NCBI GenBank assembly: GCA_018466975.1
Contig: CM031557.1
Coordinates: 1,240,001-1,304,000, forward strand
DNA: 64,000 nt
Direction of reading: 5' to 3'
Source: Sparassis latifolia
Lineage: Eukaryota > Basidiomycota > Agaricomycetes > Polyporales > Sparassidaceae
The translations under genes were made by a program, and so were the position numbers. Under the pieces are notes generated by a model. The model made no database searches. It had not been told where the DNA came from and worked only from the letters and a program-made list of their open reading frames with translations. This document shows positions 34,018 through 43,893 of this stretch, one piece after another (the first letter of the stretch is position 1; each line of letters begins with the position of its first letter).

Positions 34018-36278
34018 CTACCAAGATTTTCGAGGGGAACCAATAACTGCATCACGGGCATCCTGAGCTGAATCGACATCAGCAGTTGACGACGAGACAA
34101 GAACGGACGAGCGATGGGTCGGGCCAGTTGCCGGAAGAGATGCGTGGTCAGTCTGCTCTGGAATGTCGGACGCATCGTGCGCCAGCAGAGGATGGTCGTT
34201 GTCTGGGCCGACGCGCATCTGTGTTGGGGACGATGCGATGGGAAGAACCGTCGCGTCGACAGAATCTGTGCGGTTGTTGCCGGAGGTTGGAGGCTCGAAT
34301 GGAATGGCTGGGACTCGCAGCGCTTCCTCGTCACAGGAATCCACTGCTGTGAATTTGACTGCATGATGCCCACTAATAAGCTCAAGGCGCAGCAAGATGC
34401 CGAATTCCATCCTTATGGTACTTACATATACGAACGCGACCATTATCGTCGCCTGTGACTATCAGCTCATTATTCGGACTGATTCTCACTGCGCCCACTG
34501 TAGACACTATATCAGAGGGTATTCCAACCAATGCACATACACTCACCTGACGTATCAGCATGGGCCCGTAAAACACACTGCACCGCGGTTGTTTTGGTGT
34601 CCCATATGTGGACCATACCCCTCTGATCACCAGACACAACCCATTTTCCATCATGCGAGATGTCGAACGACACTGCCGAATACTGCGCAACGTCTGTCAT
34701 GCGAACAATGAAACAAAAGGAGAATGTATACATGCCTCGTGCCCAACAAAGACACCACTGTGAGGTACATTATCAGAAATACTGAGCACAGTGGATTGGT
34801 TGGATTCTAGTGTGTTCTCATTGATCTCACTATGTGGTGCTGCACTGGTCAGTATTGTGCTCATGTCCCACACCTTCAACTTTGTATCGATGCTCCCCGT
34901 TAACACTGCCTCGCCGTGAAGGGTAAAGACAGCGTCATTCACAGTACTCCGGTGTGCTTTGAACCGTTTGATGACTGTGCGTTTCTCCAGGCTCCATATT
35001 TCGACCTTGCCGAGTCTCCCGTCTACGGCAATGAAGCGTCCATCCGGAGATATGGACGCAAATTGCAACTCAGTAGGCAACTCTATACCTATAAGCAGAT
35101 GTGAGAATAGGTTGAACACAAATGCAGTATATCAAACAACACCAACAGTGGACAGCACTCCCGCTGGTCGTATCCCAGATCCGCACAGTATTATCATGTG
35201 ATGCCGACATGAGCAACTGTCCATCAGTTGAAACTTCGAGAGCCCATACCAGTGCGGTATGATCGTCAAGTGCATGTTTCACGACGTCGCCATTCCAAAT
35301 CTGGAGTGCACTATTCAGCAGTGATGTCATTTCAGCAGGAGGAGTGTATTCCAGCTCCACATAACAGAAGGAAATGATTGAATAGTGACTTACGCTGATG
35401 TGACCATCTGCATACCCTGTTGCAAGGATCTGTCCATCTGGGCCAAAGCAGAAAGAACAAGCTGAGCCATCTTCAAAAGTACTGTGTGACGATAGGTATG
35501 CACAAATACAGTAAGTTCATATTCACAGAAAATAAATGAGGGGAGCATCTCACCGGATCACTGAAGCTGTTGCAATGTCAACAACCCTCACACGTTCACG
35601 AGCGCACTCAAACGCGAGGTATTTGCTGTCTGCACTAAATTGTGCATAATAGATAGCTTCCCTATAGTCATAGAAGCAAAGTCAAGGAGAATGTGAGCAT
35701 GTGGGGAGCTACGGTTCAGAGTGAGATATCACCATTGGAAGGAACATAACAGTTCTAATTGTACCGCTCGTTTTGCTATCCCTTTCTGATCACGTATGAG
35801 GTTGTAGTTCGCAGACCATTCCGCCTCCGTCTGAGTACCTTCAGGTGGATCGAGATCTCTTCGGCACAAGAGACACTTATTATTCTCACGCGCCCAAAGT
35901 TCCGCACACCGTTTCTACGTCAAAGACAAGTCAATTGAGATCATGATTTACATGAGCTCGGACGACACATACATGGAAAGCATGGCCACACGCAAACTGC
36001 CTGAGTAGTTCGGGGTCCTTCTGCACAGACGCAGACGCTAGTGACTTCTTCCGGGGCGGCTGGTAGTCCTCCCAGCATATGTAGCACCTAGAATTGTGAT
36101 CCTCCAGAGGAAAATCTGCGAACTCCGAGTCCTCCCAATCATCGGACTCGGGAGCGGGCGTGAACCCGTCCTTGCACGCTGGAACGTAGCGAACGAGAGG
36201 GAGAATTTCCATCATCCTGCTGCGTAAAAATTGCGTGCTGGAGATGTGGTGGTCCGACGATTCTGCCCCGTCGTCCAT
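34018..36278 (-). CDS. RING-H2 finger joined to TUP1-like WD40 propeller, copy 2
   Basis: This is the tandem partner of the gene at 30968-33475, with the same exon structure and nearly the same protein: RING exon CYICWEDYQPPRKK to CGHAFH, second half KRCAELW to CLLC, the TUP1-like WD units, and the Ser/Thr-rich tail ending SPRKSW. The 5' end differs. The ATG used by copy 1 is lost (the equivalent reads GTATTTTCG), and a one-base length change in CCTACTATAC against CCCCCACTTAC shifts the upstream frame. Copy 2 has instead an ATG at 36278 (MDDGAESSDHHISS), where copy 1 has ACG. If that start is used the first 50 or so residues are dropped but the RING and propeller stay whole. It could also be an early pseudogene. 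Confidence 0.6.
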
Positions 36279-36533
36279 GGCACAAGATTCAGAATAGATG
36301 TGTGTATGTAAAACAACTGGAAGTCCAAGATTGAGAGATTGAGTTATGGTCACCGGTATCGACTGTCAGAGACTACGCACTGAGGTTACGCAAAACCGAT
36401 CGGATGCGAGCGTAGTAAGTGGGGGACCGTTGAACGCAGCCAGCTGGTGGCAAAACTCCAGCAGGCACCGCCCATGTGACCGCTCTCATCGCCGCGAGGC
36501 GAAAATACACTCGAAGTAGACCATCATCATATA

Positions 36534-36685
36534 CCATGCCAGACCGCTCAGGCACTTTCAGGGTTTCCACCAATCAGAGAGCACCGTTGGGCTTGGATGT
36601 GGGCGCCTGGTCTCGCGTAACACATATTTCTTGCCTATATGGTGCGCCGAGTAGGGAGGGGCGCCGACTGAGCGGTCTGGCATAG
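36534..36685. mobile_element. 152-bp miniature transposon with TA target duplication
   Basis: The ends are CCATGCCAGACCGCTCAG and, inverted, CTATGCCAGACCGCTCAG: 18-base terminal repeats with one mismatch. TA flanks both sides (36532-36533 and 36686-36687). The matching place in the first tandem unit, CATCATATAGGCC near 33495-33508, has a single TA and no element. The insertion therefore came after the tandem duplication, and the empty site proves its exact borders. No coding capacity. Confidence 0.9.
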
Positions 36686-36720
36686 TAGGCCTCTGCTCAA
36701 GCCTCTGCCAGTGGTTTGCT

Positions 36721-36884
36721 ATGCTCGGGCGAACCCGAGAGAGGCGAAGTGGCGACTGAGGTTGCCCGACTCACCGCCTTCTTCCCCGCAACATGTGATT
36801 TCCCCGCATTCTATCGACTCTGATCCAACGACATTCCACTTAAGCTCTCGTCTTGTCTCTCACCTCTCCCCGCCGGTGATCGTC
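36721..36884. promoter_or_regulatory. Upstream region of the nitronate monooxygenase gene
   Basis: About 160 bases between the end of the tandem repeat and the ATG at 36885. It contains pyrimidine-rich stretches before the start codon and no visible TATA box. Confidence 0.35.
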
Positions 36885-38619
36885 ATGCTTGTCACAGCGC
36901 TCACGAAGCTTCTCGACATCCGAGTGTACGTTCTGCTCTTCAACCACTGGTGTGCATACACCAATACTCATACCAACCCTCCGCGCAGTCCTGTCGTACA
37001 GGGTGGCATGCAATGGTACAGTGGTTCATCGACGCTATCAGACACGTTCTCCAATGGCGCGCAGACCTGTCTCAGAGGCAGATGACTTTCGTATGCATGC
37101 CTCGAAAGCATCGACTTCTGACCTGTTGCGGTATGAGCTTGTGCAAAGCCCCACCGTATCATCAGTCACGGTGGGACGCTCAAGTGCCAGAGATAGTCTG
37201 CGTTTCGGAGGGACTCGTGTCTAGCGTAGTTACTGTCCATTCTGTCTGACCACCCACGGCGAGTACAGGGTCGGCGTGCCGCACCTGGCAGCAGCTGTCT
37301 CTAACGCAGGCGGCCTCGGTAGGTACCTCGTCTGTGGCTCAGCTACCTTCTGCTCACTGTACACGGTAAGGTATCTTGACTGCGCTCACGCAACCCGACC
37401 CGCAAGCACTGCGCCTCGCCATCCGTGAGACCCGCAAGCGGACGTCCAACAACTTCGGCGTGAACATCACCCTGCTGCCCACCATCAACCCCCCGGACTA
37501 TGAGGGCTACGCGCGCGCTGCGGTCGCGGAGGGCGTGAGGATCTTTGAGACCGCAGGCAACAACCGTGCGTGTACACGGCGCATAATGACACCCGTCAGC
37601 TGAAATCGGAGCCCTTGCAGCGGGGCCATTGATCAAGTTCTTCAAGTCCCAGGGGTGCGTTGTCATCCACAAATGCACTACGATACGGCATGCGCAGGTG
37701 CGCGCCATGTACTTCGAGCGCATCCGAGTCTGAATCTGTCTAAAGTCTGCAATCCGCCTTGGAGTCGATATGTTGAGCATCGACGGCTTCGAATGTGCGT
37801 TTACGCTGTTGTGCAGTCGTACTCCGCTCATTCTTCCCGTCTAGGTGCCGGACATCCCGGAGAGCAGGACATCGGCGGTCTCGTGCTCGTGCGTTCTACC
37901 TTCCTCATACGCGCCGTTACCTTCTCATGACCTCTCGCAGCTGGCACGGGCGGCGCAAGAGTTGAAGATTCCGTACATTGCGTCCGGAGGAATTGCCGAT
38001 GGGCGTGGCTTGGCTGCCGCGCTCGCATTGGGGGCCTGTGTAAGCTCTCATGTCGTTCTTCTACTTATAAGTTAGCTCATATACATCTCACCAGGGCGTG
38101 AACATGGGTAAGTGCGCATCATCTCCCGCTAATGACCGCTGACTGTACGCCTCCTTTCCCAGGAACGCGCTTCATGTGCACGGTGGAAAGGCACGTCTCT
38201 TTACATCCTCCGGGCCCACTTTGTGCTAACCACAACTGTCGGACAGCCCGATCCACCAAAACATCAAGGACGCGATCGTCGACGCGACCGAGACGGATAC
38301 GGTGCACATCTTCCGCACGCTACACAACACCGCGCGCGTCTTCCGAAACCGCGTCTCGGAGGAGGTCGTCGCAATCGAGCGGCGCCCCGGCGGCGCGCGC
38401 TTCGAGGACGTGCGCGAGCTCGTCTCTGGTGCACGTGGGCGTCAGGTATTCGAGCGTGGCGACCCCGACTTCGGCATCTGGACCGCGGGCGTCGTGATCG
38501 GCCTGATCCACGACTGCCCCTCATGCGAGGAGCTGATCGCACGCATTGAGCGTGAGGCGGAAGACGTCATTGATGGGATGGCCAAGTTGCGCGTGCCAGA
38601 GGCCCAGGCGAAGCTATGA
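36885..38619 (+). CDS. Nitronate monooxygenase (2-nitropropane dioxygenase family)
   Basis: These FMN enzymes oxidise propionate-3-nitronate and other alkyl nitronates and so detoxify nitro compounds. Exon 1 (36885-36925) MLVTALTKLLDIRV joins to PVVQGGMQW and, across an unusually long intron of about 250 nt (about 37018-37270), to VGVPHLAAAVSNAGGLG, the family's first motif. The rest reads ILTALTQPDPQALRLAIRET, NFGVNITLLPTINPPDY, VVIHKCTTIRHAQ, GVDMLSIDGFECAGHPGE, DIGGLVL, IPYIASGGIADGRGLAAALA and GVNMGTRFMCTVES. These include the FMN phosphate-binding loop and the His of the GFECAGHPGE motif. About nine exons in all; the last large exon ends VPEAQAKL. No key motif is missing. Confidence 0.93.
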
Positions 38620-39102
38620 CAGCACTGCGACAGTATGTCTATAATCCTTTATCAGTCTATGGGATCAGTGTGTTGTTATACATAGATGCTAAGGAACCCA
38701 TCTAACGTTGTATTGGATTGGATATAAGTCCCCGAGCAAGCAAGAAACGACTGTCTAGCGTCTGGAATCTCGCACGACATATCATCCCTTCCCACCCTTC
38801 AAGCTTCAAGGCCCTATTTTTTCCCTGTTGGATCTTGAAGATCCAACAGGGAAAAATAGAGCCTTGAAGTTGTAGTGCAGCAGTATACTTATTGAGTATT
38901 CCGGCACCCTGGAACTTCTTGGATGCAGGCAATGCGGTTCTATACCATGAATTTCTCTGTCTGTGGTACCAACCCCGAGACGAAGGTGTGCACCACTGGT
39001 CGGTATTATATTCAGCGCAAGAACGAGTTCGCAGGGACATTGACACTGTCATCGATGCGTGCATGCTAGACCGTAATACGGTGATTTCTGAACTAGAGCT
39101 GA
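38620..39102. other. Intergenic interval holding a near-perfect 66-bp palindrome
   Basis: No gene is seen. At 38804-38869 two 33-base arms face each other with no spacer: CTTCAAGGCCCTATTTT... and its complement ...AAAATAGAGCCTTGAAG, meeting at GGATCTTGAAGATCC. They differ by one base change and one T in a run. As RNA this would form a long hairpin. Confidence 0.6.
38804..38869. repeat. Near-perfect inverted repeat (33-base arms, no loop)
   Basis: Arms 38804-38836 and 38837-38869 are reverse complements apart from one C/T difference and a T6/T5 length difference. It lies about 190 bases after the nitronate monooxygenase stop codon. It could act as a 3' end or terminator hairpin in the transcript, or be a foldback insertion. 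No flanking duplication is obvious. Confidence 0.8.
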
Positions 39103-39660
39103 CCTGACTTAAGAGGAATGTCCTCTTGCGGCGAAGACTTGTATACCGTAGTCGAAAGGCTCTGCATTTCCAGCGTTGTGTTAGCGAGATCCCTGCCCGG
39201 AAATTCAGTCAGGACTTTTCCCGATAGCTGAGGAACCGACTCACTGCCACGCAGCATGTCGCTTTGAGCTAGCTATGTGTTAGATTGCCGAGGATCCCAG
39301 TAGAAGAGGAATAGCGTACGGTATTGCCACATATAACCATTAAGGTTCCTCCGATGACTATTGCCACAGTATTAATTACCAGGACAGCTGAAGAAGTACT
39401 GGTGTCTCGCCTTCACTGCTGCTAGCATGGAAATGCACCGAAGATCCTGCCAATCTCTGTTCAACTAGCATCAACGAAATTTACAGGAGCTGGACTCACA
39501 TGCCAAAGGACACCGACCCATCCCGTGAAAAAGCCGACAGGATGAGAAACGTACTTTGTGTCTGGGATACTCGGTACAGCGCTTTGGTTCAGGCGTGGAA
39601 TGGACTTGCGCTTGAAACGCCCGACAAGTGCCTCTGGTTCTCTTAGAGTCTTAGGCTATT
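39103..39660 (-). pseudogene. Fragment of a second DUF6533-type membrane protein gene
   Basis: The stretch FLILSAFSRDGSVSFGM (about 39520-39570) parallels FLRDGSVFFGM of the DUF6533 gene at 28510-30442. Next comes AVLVINTVAIVIGGTLMVIC, parallel to VAVLLNTVTTVVGGTILAIS. A GT-AG intron of about 48 nt then leads to a polar tail, SDMLRGSESVPQLSGKVLTE, LANTTLEMQSLSTTVYKSSP and a stop near 39103. The SRLILNLR segment normal before the tail is missing, and I cannot find the upstream membrane spans in frame. It looks like a decayed or partial 3' end; a complete gene with exons I missed is possible. Confidence 0.4.
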
Positions 39661-40086
39661 AACTTAGAAGTACAGCAGCAGTCTCCGGGACGGCCTCATA
39701 TGTAGTCCGCAAAGTTTGGAAGGGCTTGTGTATGATGGAAATGATACTAGATTCCAATTATTCACTGCTTTAGTACAATAATACAGCTGGCCTCCACCAA
39801 GATACCCAACACGCAGGAACAATACAATCCTTGTAATACAACAATTAGTTACAGTAACCACCAATTTATCTATTCTTTGTAAATGTATTCTGCAGCATTT
39901 GGTGCGTCATTGTGGAAGCATTATACGTGGGCGGCTGCAGGTGCCGCCGTGGCGGGTCGGCGACGCTCGCGCTTCACCATGCGGTACGGGTGGAAGCGCG
40001 CATCCCCAAAGCGATGTATGGAGCTCCGCAGCTGCATCAGCCCGGGCATCCCGACGAACAAGAGTGGCCGGTCAAATCCCTGGTTC
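39661..40086. other. Interval with unresolved content
   Basis: AT-rich DNA followed by a GC-rich part that overlaps the possible 3' exon of the next hypothetical gene (minus-strand frame 39921-40289). I cannot assign a gene to the AT-rich part. Confidence 0.35.
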
Positions 40087-40632
40087 CTAGAGGACAACGT
40101 GGGTGCAGGTGACAAGGGGTCGGAGATAGCGGGCGGGGGAACGACCAGGATAGCGTCTACTTTGTCCCAAGTGGTGAGAACGAGATCGACGTTGGGTTCT
40201 CGGTTGGGAGCTGCCGCGACGCTCGCTGGGGAGGTCTCCCTGGAGGAGGTCGATAGCGTGGAAGAGACTGAGCTCTGGCGAGAGCGCATATAGCCATTCT
40301 GTCTCGTGACAATTGGGGTTGCTACAGCCCGTCTCTTCGAATTCTGGTAGAACGTCAGCAGGTTGAACGAGCAACAGCAAATGCAGAGCCTACGGGAAGG
40401 TCATTAGATTCATTCAACTTCAGGTTACGTGAAGTCTCAGTCTAATGAAACATAGACCGTCAGCGATCCGAACACTCAAAGCTAGAAGAATCGAACGCAC
40501 CGGTTGGTCATTACGTTCATGTAGCTTGCAAATGGGAGGCGCTTCACTCCTCCTGAACTGATGAATATCAAACAGCCCAAGAGAACGGAGAGACGGAAGA
40601 GTAATGCCAGAGGGAGAAGCCGAGGACGACAT
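40087..40632 (-). CDS. Hypothetical small protein, model uncertain
   Basis: I do not recognise it. The ATG at 40632 opens MSSSASPSGITLPSLRSLGL and reads DIHQFRRSEAPPICKLHERN to a plausible donor at about 40500 (CCG|GTGCGT). An acceptor at CCCGTAG (about 40393) would give ALHLLLLVQPADVLPEFEET, NCHETEWLYALSPELSLFHA and a stop at 40087. An alternative frame from the same region reads NSKRRAVATPIVTRQNGYMR and SRETSPASVAAAP, and would run on to 39921. Both are open, so the true C-terminus is undecided. No domain is visible. It is listed because start, donor and acceptor are good and the N-terminal exon has coding character. Confidence 0.35.
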
Positions 40633-41303
40633 GCTATTCGATACAGCGGGAAGTTGCAAGGAACAGTGGAGTGAAGTGTGGCCGAAGTCGATGAAGTATG
40701 AGGCAGAATGAGAGATGCTAGGAGCGTCCACCAGGGTACACAAGGCCTGCCTGTTATTGGGTATGAGCGAAGAGGAGGGTATCGAGTGGAGTGCGGAGCA
40801 GAGGATGGAGCAGAAACTGAAGGGAAACTGAACGCTGAGTGGTTCCGCTGGATAACTTTATAGCTTGCAACATCTCGCTCTTCGCCATTGTGGCATACCG
40901 CCAAGACACATTGCGCGCTTTGATCAATGGGCCTCTAGTGTGCGTCGCAAAACCATTCTGGACTTGACGAAACAATGGTTTTCAATGTCAATGGCACGCG
41001 ACGCGTAGTTTGGTCGTGTTGACCAGTACCCCCGTCGGAGTTTCAAGGATATTGTTCACTAGTTGTTCACTCCAGTGGAGCATTTCTTCCCCCCAGGTTC
41101 CACAGTTTGGGGAACAGCGAGACCAAGACATATGCCTACATACCTTGTAAATACTCGTGTACTCTAGGGAGACGCAGCTCGGAAGGTCAACTAAAGTCTC
41201 TCAGAATCGATTTGTTGGTGCATGTGTATCGCGTCTATTGAGCCATTTTCCATTTCTTCGATTCCCACGTTCATTTTCTCTTTGTTCGCTCAGTTCGTCC
41301 TCG
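40633..41303. promoter_or_regulatory. Divergent promoter interval before RPC19
   Basis: About 670 bases between the hypothetical gene and RPC19. On the minus strand there is an ATAACTTTATAGC string near 40852-40865 that could be a TATA element for the left gene. No gene is seen in the interval. Confidence 0.35.
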
Positions 41304-42140
41304 ATGGCAGACTCAACACCGCCCAAAATCAAAATCGTGTGTTTCCTCATTGTGCAACATCGACCGCATTGACTCATTGGACTCATGGTTACCGTTGCTG
41401 CTTATACACCATTTCCCGGAATGCCTGACAAAAGCTAAAAGGTGCAGAGCCAGACCTGTCTGCCGCAACGTACCAAATTCATGACGAGTCGCACACCATC
41501 GGAAATGCTCTGCGCTGGATGATTATGAAGAAGTATGCTTTCTGGTCGCCCAAATACATGTTTGGTATTCATGTTTGATTCACGCTTGGTTTGGAAGCCC
41601 GAAGGTCGAGTTCTGCGGTTACAGGTGAGCATATCTCCCAGTATTTCTGTTCTCAATTGCGTGGCCTGCACTGAGGGCTGTACTGAGGACAATTGTCTCG
41701 TTGTTGAATTACGTTGGTCCGTGCCATGCATGGGCCAAATCCAAATGTGACAATGGTTGCGCGGCCATTCACACAGATTGGTCTAACGACCGCTTTTCCC
41801 AGCGTTTTCTCATTCATCTCCAATCTCTACTCGTTGCTTCCTTGTTGAAGTTGCCCTCCCATCTATGTATTATTCTCTCTTCAGGTACTGACTACCGCGG
41901 TTCCCAGTGTCCCACACCCTTCAGAAAACCACATCCAGATGCGCATCCAGATGTACGGTATGGTTGAAGCCCTTAACATACATCGTATACCACTAACCCC
42001 TAAGCTCAGACAATCTGTCTTCCCTCACCGCGCTCCTGACAGCGCTGTCGGATCTCGACAACCTATGCGGGACCATCGAGGGTGCGTACAATGCCAGCCT
42101 GCAGCAGGGCTCGTACGAACGATGGCACGAGGAAAGCTGA
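41304..42140 (+). CDS. RPC19: RNA polymerase I and III common subunit AC19 (Rpc19/RPAC2)
   Basis: AC19 pairs with AC40 to nucleate assembly of RNA polymerases I and III. The ATG at 41304 opens MADSTPPKIKI. After an intron the protein reads LKGAEPDLSAATYQIHDESH, then TIGNALRWMIMKNPKVEFCG, the family hallmark (H-T-x-G-N-x-L-R, then F-C-G-Y-x-x-x-H-P). Next is YSVPHPSENHIQMRIQMYD, and the end is NLCGTIEGAYNASLQQGSYE followed by RWHEES and a stop at 42138-42140. Five exons; the intron from about 41628 to about 41909 is near 280 nt, much longer than the others. Length, about 125 residues, is normal for the subunit. Confidence 0.92.
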
Positions 42141-43893
42141 GTACAAATTGTATACGATATCCTCGCTGTGTAGATGTACGTTACTGTATCATTATTCGAT
42201 CTTCAGGCATCGTTATTGCATTATTCTTCGAATTTCCAGTGCGATGTAACTTCGCGGCAACTATTCGTTCATTCGGATGACGATGGCGACTAACGTACCG
42301 TGTGCTTCAAAGAGAAGACGTGTACATTGTCTCCACTTCCTAGTCAACCGATGATTGCACCATCAATATTCTATGATTTTTAAGGGACTCATTCTGCTCT
42401 CCACTTCGTCTCGATTGCCTGCGATTTACAACGAGGAGCACGCGTGTCAACGTATGTGCACGTCTATCTCAAGGGTACTGAACCGACCATCTCCCAAGAC
42501 GTTATTAAGGCACTTCCAGTCGACTCTACTCTGGTAAATGCTCCGCCGGCCTCGAGTGTCATTCTCCAGAGCGAGCAGCTGATGTGAAGTGAGACGGGTT
42601 GGAACTACGTGCTACCGCAAAGAGATGCACGACAGGAAGCATGCTAGCCGCATACGGCTCGACTCAACTTTCCTCCAGCTCGTGGACGCCATAGCTGTCT
42701 CCAGGTGCTCCAGCAATGGTCCCAGTTTCTTCACCAGATTTTGCAAGGCGTGATGCCCGTCATCTTGCATAACTCGAGTCAAAACATTCGGGACGGGTTG
42801 CGGAGGGTCAGTGAAATCAAGTACATGCCGCTTCCTATTCGACTCAAAACCGCATCCCACTGCATTCAAGCCATCCACGCTCACCCCCTGATGGTAGGGT
42901 CGGTCAGTTGGGGAGACGCACACAAGAGCCCCTTGAAGTCGCCGAATGTGTGAAATCTGCACTCCGTCAGGTTCAGTTAATCTGACTGCGAGCACGGAGA
43001 AGCTTGCATGGGGCAGTGCAATTTGCCGGATTGGAAATTTATGAACATCATGTTTGAGTTCGTACATCACATGGTTTCGCGAGCAGGTGTGGCACTAAGT
43101 GCGCAAAGGGCTGAGCCTTCTCGCAAATAGTTGACGTCTACACCGGTTGGAACCACGGTCTGAGATACGATGCTCGCACGACCAGTATAGTTTCGCGGGG
43201 GAGTTTGTACATGCAGCTCGGTCGCGGATACTCATGGAAGAAAGAGTAGTACCGACTGGTGGCGACCGAGGAGCGGCTTGTCCGAGATCACTGGTTGTAT
43301 AGCAATCGGCGGTCGTCCCACAAAGAATCGATGATGCCGTCGGTCAGCTCTGGGACAAGGGTTATTCGCAGTATGTCAATCTGCAATCGGAGTATCTCAT
43401 TAGCTGTATGTCATAAGGTGGATTGAGAAAGCGCGCATGTCCTTCGAACGCTTGTTGTATCGTAGGAAGCGGATGTACGCATTCACCATTGTGGCCTACG
43501 AGTGCACCGTACTGGAACCTTGAATTTTTGGTCACAGCCGAAGAGGCACTTGTGAAGAGCAACCCTAGAGCTCACGGACTGATGTGGATCATGCTTGGGG
43601 GCTATAGTGATTGGCCAGGATACAGAGTAACATACCGAGTTGACGGTGAGAAGGCATTCCCAAGATCACTATATACTCGCGCCGATCATTGCAGCCTTTC
43701 AAGCTTCAAGATTTTACGCCTCCGAGTAAACCCAGCGTAGCATAAATCGACTCCATCTAAGACCACTCTCCAGATGGACCATGCACTCATGGAATGATAC
43801 TACCACGGTGTCGACAAAAACCCGTTGCGACTAGTAATTGAGGAACCTGTTGTAAGCTAGTCCCCACCGCAATCAGTTGTAAACTCTCTGAGG
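42141..43893. other. 1.75-kb interval without an assigned gene
   Basis: I could not identify a gene. One plus-strand piece near 42450-42584 reads YVHVYLKGTEPTISQDVIKA then LPVDSTLVNAPPASSVILQS and stops soon after, with the look of a C-terminal exon. A minus-strand frame of 152 codons at 42612-43070 and a plus-strand frame at 43423-43740 (including HGLMWIMLGGYSDWPGYRVT) also look somewhat protein-like. None could be joined into a gene with an ATG and consistent splice phases. A decayed gene is likely. Confidence 0.4.

Larger units (their letters stand above)
33541..36720. repeat. Tandem duplication, unit 2 (interrupted by a 152-bp element)
   Basis: Second copy of the 3035-bp unit. It extends to about 36720, where both units share CAAGCCTCTGCCAGTG, after allowing for the 152-bp inserted element at 36534-36685. 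Differences from unit 1 are mostly single bases; one three-base indel in the coding tail (GVD against ADVD) keeps the frame, while indels near the 5' end of the gene do not. Confidence 0.9.

Noticed and set aside
16997..38619. Secondary-metabolite cluster (FMO, FAD oxidase, nitronate monooxygenase within 22 kb)
   Set aside because: No backbone synthase, terpene cyclase, transporter or pathway regulator is present, and housekeeping genes lie between the oxidoreductases.
39883..40293. Plus-strand frame of 136 codons
   Set aside because: It overlaps a minus-strand frame with better protein character; neither is certain, but the plus frame has no splice or motif support.
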